From: Cryptomeria japonica | Taxonomy: Eukaryota; Streptophyta; Pinopsida; Cupressales; Cupressaceae | Reading direction: 5' to 3' | Length of the DNA stretch: 64,000 bases | Assembly (NCBI RefSeq): GCF_030272615.1 | Contig: NC_081406.1 | Span: forward strand, 243,463,218-243,527,217 | Shown: one piece after another, positions 57,406 through 64,000 of the stretch | Position numbering within the stretch: the stretch's first letter is position 1 | Layout of the letters: every line of letters starts with the position of its first letter | The notes under the pieces: model-generated | What the model was told of the DNA's origin: nothing | What the model saw: the letters and a program-made list of their open reading frames with translations, nothing else | Databases searched by the model: none | Position numbers and translations under genes: made by a program

Positions 57406-58191
57406 TGTAGACACCCAAAATTGTCCAGTTTAATTAAATAAATATTTTATTTATTTAATTATCTAAGCCTAATTCTTCTATTAATTAAATAAATTTTTAT
57501 TTATTTAATTAATTCATTTATCCTCTTCTAACCTTATTTCTCATTTAAATAAATGCATTTATTTATTTGAATTATCCTTTTCCTAAATTAAATAAATATT
57601 TTTATTTATTTAATTATCCTACTTCTTCTATTAATTAAATAAATCTTTATTTATTTAATTAATTCATTAGCTTTTTCTACACATGACACATGTCATTCAT
57701 CTCTTAATTCATACACTACCTACCTCTTTCATTATTTTACTATTTCTTCTACCTACCCTCTAATCCTAGCCGACCTCTCTTTTTTACACCTCTCAATCTT
57801 AACCCTCCATTTCATATTGTGTCTTCTATTTAAGAAGATGCTTTCTTCATTGTCAAACCCTAATCACTCATGCTAATGATCTTTCATGCAACTTGGCTAC
57901 ACTACGATCCTACTTGCAACCACATTCCGTTCTTTGTTGAGCTCTTGTGCATATAAAAATCTGAGAGCAAATATATCAAGCAAGATCAATGGAGATAGGA
58001 AGAATGGAGATCAAAACCCTATTGGACATGTGATTGGTATAATCTTTGTGATTTTGTTTTATTTTGCATTGTCTTAGGTAATCTTCATATGTTATGGTGG
58101 ATCTTTGTTGATTGTTGGGCTAGGGTTTTGTGGTTGGATTCATTTAGCCTTTCAATATTGTTCTTATTGTTATCCATTTTCACCATAAACA
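57406..58191 (+). repeat. 3' LTR of gypsy 4
   Basis: 786 bp, the same length as the 5' LTR, with only two differences seen by eye (57469 C for T, 57531 A for G). It includes the five AT palindromes and the TATA-like box at 57827-57834. The 63-codon frame inside each LTR is identical in both copies but shows no domain. Confidence 0.95.
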
Positions 58192-58196
58192 GCTAC
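58192..58196. other. Right target-site duplication of gypsy 4 (GCTAC)
   Basis: Exact match to 42015-42019. Confidence 0.92.
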
Positions 58197-58660
58197 AACT
58201 TCTATTTTTTTGTTATATAATTGAGCTTTTTTGGGGAGAGCTTCTGGTTGGGAAAGACAATTAGATGATCTTTGTTGCATCTTGGTTGTGCTAATGCTAT
58301 CCCTATAGCTATATCAAAGACATATACATGGATGTAGAATGGGATTGTCTAGTCTATAAATATTACTATGGGGCCCTCCATAATCTTCTATTTGGTGCAT
58401 CAAAATACTGTTGATGTGTTGTTTTATCCAAGTGATAGCCTTGCCAGTCTTCTTCTTTAGGAGTTCTTCAAATGACACGATTGATGTAGCATAACCCTTA
58501 GTAATCTTTCAATGATAACAAGTTTCCACTAAGAATGTTTTTGGCTCTAGTGTTGTCTTAGGTGGTAGCAATGCCATGATCAAAGTGACATTCATGGGAT
58601 TGACCATTAATCCTTCTAAGTTACAAATAATGTGACCTTGTAATGTTCCAAATGATATTA
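58192..58660 (-). pseudogene. Old gypsy RT/RNase H fragment, right of the 16-kb insertion
   Basis: Minus-strand reading from about 58655: GTLQGHIICNLEGLMVNPMN, LIMALLPPKTTLEPKTFL, ITKGYATSIVSFEELLKKKT, and near 58220-58290 IVFPNQKLSPKKLNY. These are the RT-thumb to RNase H segments of a Ty3/gypsy polyprotein in order. The next residues (EVVAMVYALH) are at 42017, left of the 16-kb element. Stops and a one-base shift near 58205 show it is an old copy. It is cut at its 5' side by the LTR starting at 58690. Confidence 0.78.
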
Positions 58661-58689
58661 TAAATATACATATTTTGATGTTCAGTGAT

Positions 58690-59982
58690 TGTAGGAAACT
58701 AAAATTAATTAAATTATATTTAATTAATTATCCATATTAATATATTTAGTCCTATTAATTATTTTTGCCTCTTGTTCTTCTAAAATAATTAATTAAATTA
58801 TTGTAGTGTCATAAAATTGCGATCCTAGCAATTTCGACCGCATTAGCATCCTCACGTATGCGAAATCGAATCCCCTAGCCCGATCAATAACCGGAGACTG
58901 CTCAACTCTCAGAATCTGCTTCTCCCTTGGCCTTCGTACCACCTTGTCTGCACTCTATCCTGGAAAAAAGGGCAAGACAAGGGTGTGGCACCCCTGTCCC
59001 TACCCTATTTTGGGGTAGGACCCTTTCCTGAGCTTGCATTGTAGGTTATGTAGTGAGCGGGAAAACTTCCTCGATGTCAGCCTGTGACGAAAATCAGTTT
59101 CATTCACCCTAATTGACATGTATTTAAGTGGCATTTTCCCTCTCATTTGCATAAGTTCAATAAGGTGAAAAATTGCGATCAAGCGTTCAAGAGCATTAAA
59201 GCATTCAAACATCCCTTTCAAGCATTATGCATTTCAAGTCTCCCTTCAAGGCTAGGTGTTACATTCAAGTCAAGGATTCAACCATTGAAGAGGAGATTGA
59301 TTCCAACATTTAATTCCATGCAAGCATTTCTATCAACATTTCTATCACAACCTCCCTTGAGGTGATTTACATTTCAGTCTTTCATTTGCAAGTACTTTCT
59401 TTCATTACTTGGTTAATTCCAAAACTAGGGTTTGACCTGAAGGAAAACCCCCAATCCCAACCCATTTTCCTCTCTTTTCTATGTGTAGGTTGCAGGTGTG
59501 CAGTTGTACTTTCAGATTTGGACCTCATTTGCTGAGGCGGAAAACCCCTTTTCATTTCACGGATTTTTCAGAGGACCGTGTACATTCCCGCCACGGTCCA
59601 GGCAACTTTTCCTCAAATTCACAGGGTGACTTAGTCTCGACATATTACTGCTAGATCTAGGTGCACAACTTCATCCCATACTTCGATCTCAAGTTATAAT
59701 CAGTTCTTTGTCATTTTTGCACTTAGTCTCTATACATAATTCAATCAATTCCTTTCCATTTCAAATAGGAAGAGGGGATTAACTTATCATTCCCATTTCA
59801 TTCAGAATTCTATCTTCTTCTTTGGAGGTTGAATCTAGTGAATTGCCCCCCCCCCTCTTCCAATGTAATTGCGTGAAAAGTGTTTGAAGAGAAATCCATA
59901 GTGAAACTCTCATCTCTCCTTGGAGGGAAAGGGTAGTTTTCCTCTTGATCTCTCATTCACACATTTTTCACCCACCATTACA
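58690..59982 (+). repeat. LTR of gypsy 6
   Basis: Starts TGTAGGAAACTAAAATTAATT and ends CACCATTACA. AT palindromes at 58700-58803 resemble those of gypsy 4. An alternative start is TGTAGTGTC at 58802. It contains a C-run at 59847-59855 and the GACCGTG...CACGGTC hairpin at 59574-59598. No second LTR is present to confirm its limits. Confidence 0.6.
59574..59598 (+). other. Stem-loop GACCGTG/CACGGTC in the gypsy 6 LTR
   Basis: A perfect 7-bp stem around TACATTCCCGC. A near copy is in the leader at 60684-60708 (stem GACCATG/CACGGTC, loop TGCATTCCCGC), with similarity extending about 30 bp downstream. Confidence 0.75.
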
Positions 59983-60000
59983 TTTTGGCGAACCTGACGT
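59983..60000 (+). other. Primer-binding site of gypsy 6
   Basis: TTTTGGCGAACCTGACGT directly after the LTR end, analogous to TTTTGGCACGCC in gypsy 4. tRNA not assigned. Confidence 0.6.
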
Positions 60001-61090
60001 CTTGAATGCTTTCCTTTGAACAAAATTGCATATTTTTCATTTACAAGTTTCAAATTTCTGCAAACTTAGTAGTTAAATCAGTAAAAACTGTAGTTTTTTA
60101 AATTAAAATTGAACTTGTGATTTGTAAAAATTGCTTGTGGTTATCTTAGATCTGAAAATTGTTTTGTTTGTCAAATTCAATTTCCTCATTGTCTTTGTCA
60201 ATTTGCAAATCAAATTTACAAAATTAAGCGGTTACTTGTTAAAACCCTAATTTTTAAAAATCATCTTGAACTTGTGAAAAAATTGGATTTCCATTTAAAT
60301 TTCAGATTTTTGATTGTTCTCAAACTTGTTTTCATTCTTACAATTCAAATTTTCAATTTCCTTCCTTTTTCCCACAATTCAAATTTCAAAATTAAGTGGT
60401 TAGGTCATAAAACCCTAATTTTTTTGGATTTTGTACAAATTTCAATCAATTTCATTCCAATTCAGATTTCTAAACATTTTCAAGGTGTCCCTATCCATTA
60501 GGTTTGACATTTTTGAAATTTGCAATTCAATTCGTCTTTTTTCAAAACCCTAATAGGGTCCTATTTTTACATTTGAACCTTAATTTCGCCCATCTAGAAA
60601 TCGTAAAATTCGTCAATTTTTTGGGGTTAGCTTTGAAATCATCACAATATTCATCCCTGAAAATTTTGAAAAAAGTTGGTCAGACCATGTGCATTCCCGC
60701 CACGGTCCTCGACTTTTTTCCTGAAATTTCGGGAGACTGTTATGACTGTATCTAATAGCCTAAATCCTAAAGATTGGCTAATTTTGTCGATTTTTGATCC
60801 ATCTAGAATAAAAAATACCTCCAAAATTCAACATTTCAAATTTCAAGAAATTTTTTAAAATTAAGAGGTTAATTATAATCTGCCTTGATTTTAAAAATTA
60901 AGTGGTATTCCCTTGGCCCTAATTTTAAAATTCCATTTAATTAGTATTTTCTTACATTTTGCATTAATCAATTTTGTAAGCTTTGTTCCAACATTCAAAA
61001 TTTAAATTTTCCCTCTAGTGCATGAGTTTCACCACTAATAGTCCTACCTATACTATCCCCATTAGATGAAGCATTAGAATTAAGGTCGAC
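60001..61090 (+). other. Leader of gypsy 6 with a repeated AAATTAAGnGGTTA motif
   Basis: AT-rich, no gene. AAATTAAGCGGTTA-like words at about 60064, 60220, 60388, 60857 and 60895, several followed by AAACCCTAATTTT. The duplicated stem-loop lies at 60684-60708. Frames at 60274-60755 are chance frames in T-rich sequence. Confidence 0.65.
60684..60708 (+). other. Leader copy of the GACC...GGTC stem-loop
   Basis: GACCATG-TGCATTCCCGC-CACGGTC; one arm base differs from the LTR copy at 59574-59598, while the ATTCCCGC loop is kept. Confidence 0.75.
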
Positions 61091-61111
61091 CAAGGTTTAA
61101 TTACTGAGGAG

Positions 61112-62316
61112 ATGGAGCCTAATTTGGGTGACTTCTTTAATGAGGATCAGGCTAATTCTTCCAATCCTAATCATGTGTCTATTCACCCTATTGATGAATC
61201 ACATGATGAAGAAGAAGCTTTAACTAGGGTCTCTATAGATCAACTTTCCACATTGGACAATCAATTTGATAACTTTCAACAATGGATTTCCAAAGAATAC
61301 CCGAATAGTGAAGCTCTTCCATTAATTTAAGGCCTTAAGCACATGATTCAAAGTGATAAGAATGGAATTGATCTATTGTGTGACATTGCACATATTGTGG
61401 ATTCCAATGTCATGCCTATCAAGAGTTGTGCCAAAACCCTAGTTTATTCACAACCTTCAACACAAATCAATCCTTCAATTCCTTTGACTACTCTTATGAC
61501 TAGTATTCCTACTTTTACCTCCAACATCATGACTACATCAACTCAAAATGTCATCCCTACAACCATTGGTCATGGGGGTAATCTCTCTTCTTCATTTAAT
61601 CCTCCATCTTTACCTATGTCTTCCATAAGTATTCCTATTATTCCTCAACCAATCAATGTGAAACAAGGGGGCAATTCCTTCAACAAACTTTGTTCCTCCT
61701 TTAAGTGTCCCTTTTCCTACCCAATCATCACCTATGCCTACTTATCATAATATCCCACCACCTTATTCTCAATCCATGCCTTCCTTCAATAACATCACAC
61801 CACCTTCTCAATCAACAATGTCTAACATCAATTCTCCTACCGAAGCGACAATTAACAATCTTGCTCAAACCGTGTCTTCCTTACAACAACAAATTGTTTC
61901 TATGAGTCAATCCAAGTATAGTGTGCCCACCTTTGATGTCGCGAGCCCACTTTCTCTTGATATTGTTAAAGTCGTGCCACCTAAACATGTTGAGTTTCCT
62001 CAATTAGAACTCTATAATGGAAAAGGTGATCCTCTTACGCATGTCAAAATATTTCAAACCTTGTGTACCAATTTTGCTTATGATCAAAGATTGCTTGCAA
62101 AATTATTTATAAGAACACTAAGAGATAAGGATTTACAATGGTATTTCTCTTTGCCTTCTTATTCTATCACTTCCTTTCAACAACTCGCAAATGCTTTCAT
62201 CCAACAATTTCAAAACAACATTGGTCCTAAAATCACTTTGACTGATTTAATGCATTGTTAACAAGGTGTTAAAGAAAAAGTGATTGATTTCATTGGTAGA
62301 TATAAGCATTTGTCAC
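61112..62316 (+). pseudogene. Gypsy 6 gag, truncated
   Basis: The first frame starts at ATG 61112 (MEPNLGDFFNEDQ) and ends at TAA 61328-61330. It resumes in another frame at 61343-61750 and again at 61734-62261, so two breaks lie in the Ser/Pro/Thr-rich N-terminal half. The gag domain is in 61980-62310: VEFPQLELYNGKGDPLTHVK, LAKLFIRTLRDKDLQWYFSL, FQQLANAFIQQF, then TAA at 62259 where gag would continue VKEKVIDFIGRYKHLSL. Sequence beyond 62316 is unrelated. Confidence 0.8.
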
Positions 62317-62537
62317 TAGTAAATTTGGAGTAGTTTTTCGACGTCCGTTCGTTGGAATTCAAACAACTAAACGTCAAAATTCTGACGTATTTGTTCATCG
62401 CTATTTTTTCGTCAATGATTTCAATGATGAGATTCATGTTGAAATTCAAACAACACCATGTCAAAAATTTCTATGCAACCACAGTATTTTTTTTTATGAG
62501 GAGACGTCGAAATTCTGACCTTGTTGCATCTTTTATT

Positions 62538-62789
62538 GTCGTAACCTCTACTGATGACCCTTTATATATTGTCGTAACCTTTTTCGATGCATTATTACTT
62601 TTGAAGTGTCCATCAGGATAAGTCTTACTAATAGCCTCATCGGTTATCTGCAAGACAAGATTTCTCCATTGCTGCTAGTCGTAACCTTTGCCGATGATCC
62701 TTTAACATCGTAACCTTTGCTGATGCATTTTACTTTTGCTAGTTTCCATCGAGATAAGGCTTATCAATATCCTCATCGGCTATCGGCAA
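62538..62789. repeat. Two diverged copies of a ~115-bp unit
   Basis: GTCGTAACCT...GATGA...CGTAACC...GATGCATT...AGATAAG-like...CCTCATCGG appears at about 62538-62651 and again at 62677-62789. The unit itself contains two GTCGTAACC words. Nature unknown. Confidence 0.7.
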
Positions 62790-62847
62790 TGTTGGAACCC
62801 TAAATTTTGTAATTTTTAGAATTCCAAATTTCAAGACAAGGAATAAG

Positions 62848-62852
<5 letters not shown>

Positions 62853-62890
<38 letters not shown>

Positions 62891-62920
62891 ATCTATATAT
62901 ATATATATATATATATATAT
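62853..62920. repeat. CT/TA microsatellite
   Basis: A (CT)n run of about 16 units is followed by CTAT and then (TA)n to 62920. Confidence 0.95.
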
Positions 62921-64000
62921 TGAATAGGTACAAGTAATATGTTTTATATTAGTTGCACAATATGAAACCATAACATAAACACAATAATGGGCATAAAAAA
63001 TGGACTGTGAAGCACCAAAGGGGGTATTTACATCATTTAAAGACCATTTATCCATTATATACCCATAAAATAGCCTTAAAATACCCCTAATATGCCTAAA
63101 CAACTTGTAAAGTGACAATTAATTACATAAACTAAGGCAATTTCGGGATTTGGAATTATTTTTATTTAAAAGGGGGCTGTCTTTTCACCCAAAGGGGTAT
63201 GAAAACCATTCAACCACATATATATGTGTGATGTAAAATGTAAAGAGGGAAGAAGATAGATACAAGAGGTGGAGGCAAATTTTTTACTTTTAAACTTTTT
63301 ATCAAAAATAACCAGTTGCATTTTCTTTCTCATATGTGTTGAGAGTTAACATATTTTCAGAAGGCAGTTGCTTGTGATATTATCTAAAGGAGATAAGGTT
63401 ATTTGTGTTCTTCTAGTAAAGTTTTGTGTTTCATATTGTAGATTTGGATCAAAAGGATTTACTTGTGAATTGTAATTGTTCCTTGTAATTCTTCCTTGGA
63501 TGGTCTCTTAAAGTTAGGGTTAAACTCATTCAAGCGGTTTACAATCTAAACATCAAAATAGAGCTCATAAGAAATAGTAACTGCTAGACTTACCAAAAGG
63601 GGTGGGTTTAAAAACTGTCTCACAAGTTTACACAATAAGTCCTGAAGAAATATAAGACTCTGTAGCCCAAATAAGAGGAAAGGCACTGATCATTTGTAAA
63701 CAAACCCTTTAACCATACCAATTACCCTAACCTTTTAAGCATTAGGATTAATAGAGTAGGTATAGTAGGTAATTTAGCCAAAGTGTAACATATATACTTT
63801 TGTAAGATACATAGATCAATACACACATCTGAAATCAATCTGTTTAAGAAACTTATGCCATTCTGAGACTAGGAGATATTAGATTAAGACACTAAATCTG
63901 CTATAAAAAGCATTAGTTGAAGGAACAACTAGTGAGTAGGTATACCCGCCTAGGTCCTGCAGAGCCTAAAGTGAGAGAGTTAGTAACCAAATAGGTTCAC
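62921..64000. other. No gene seen to the right edge
   Basis: AT-rich, no conserved domain. TGTTGGAACCC at 62790 could be an LTR start, with a TATA-like TATAAAAAG at 63902, but no primer site or partner is in the window. Confidence 0.5.

Larger units (their letters stand above)
42020..58191 (+). mobile_element. 16.2-kb Tat-like Ty3/gypsy element with an antisense PMD gene (gypsy 4)
   Basis: A complete element of 16,172 bp with 786-bp LTRs (42020-42805, 57406-58191), perfect GCTAC duplications, primer site, polypurine tract, a 2.2-kb leader, gag-protease, RT-RNase H-aRNase H-integrase, a 1.7-kb spacer and a two-exon plant mobile domain gene on the opposite strand. By eye the LTRs differ only by T/C at 42083/57469 and G/A at 42145/57531, so insertion was recent. 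The second, extra RNase H domain places it in the Tat lineage, where additional reading frames after integrase are known. Nine premature stops and one frameshift make this copy non-autonomous; it may be mobilised in trans. Confidence 0.95.
58690..62316 (+). mobile_element. 5' part of another gypsy element (gypsy 6): LTR, leader, gag
   Basis: An LTR (58690-59982) is followed by a primer site, a 1.1-kb leader and a gag that stops abruptly at about 62316. Pol and the 3' LTR are absent. The LTR begins with AT palindromes, as in gypsy 3 and gypsy 4. Gag is more distant from both. Confidence 0.75.

Noticed and set aside
1-64000. tRNA, rRNA, snoRNA or miRNA genes
   Set aside because: None recognised by eye on either strand; the only tRNA-related sequences are retroelement primer sites.

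Overview
The window is plant nuclear DNA made almost entirely of transposable elements. No intact single-copy host gene, tRNA or rRNA gene was found. The features are Ty1/copia polyproteins with initiator-Met-type primer sites, Ty3/gypsy elements with two RNase H domains (a Tat-lineage trait), a plant-type LINE and a plant mobile domain (PMD) gene. Dense nesting, long degraded spacers and elements up to 16 kb suggest a large-genome seed plant, possibly a conifer. That is an inference; nothing here identifies the species.

Layout, left to right. 1-830: remnant of an ORF1-like reading frame and a LINE-like 3' tail. 2171-2860: array of a degenerate short motif. 4082-4855: weak solo-LTR candidate. 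5267-6217: possible non-autonomous DNA transposon. 7119-14429: complete but decayed copia element on the minus strand, with two LTRs and a perfect TGGTG target duplication. 20010-26761: second copia of the same family and orientation, with a truncated 3' LTR. 29160-40930: decayed plus-strand LINE, split by a half-deleted minus-strand Tat-like gypsy (30209-36937). About 41880-42019 and 58192-58660: two halves of an old minus-strand gypsy RT/RNase H gene.

That old gene is split by the main object of the window, a 16,172-bp plus-strand Tat-like gypsy element at 42020-58191. Its two 786-bp LTRs differ at only two positions seen by eye, and it is flanked by a perfect GCTAC duplication. It carries gag-protease-G-patch and RT/RNase H/aRNase H/integrase genes on the plus strand. 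On the opposite strand it carries a two-exon PMD gene (57061 to 54170) with its own TATA-like box. The 807-bp intron of that gene holds seven short hairpins with co-varying arms, and an array of the motif that also fills the leader of the sense transcript, on the opposite strand. The element is young but disabled: nine premature stops, all TAG or TGA, one single-base frameshift and an apparent in-frame loss in RT. From 58690 a further gypsy element starts (LTR, primer site, leader, gag) and is cut off near 62316. The rest is repeats, a CT/TA microsatellite and unassigned sequence.

Insertion order: the LINE predates the minus-strand gypsy inside it, and the old gypsy at 41880/58660 predates the 16-kb element. 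The copia pair looks older than the 16-kb element, from visible LTR divergence and many lesions. Irregular arrays of an element-specific short motif in non-coding leaders recur in three different gypsy elements.
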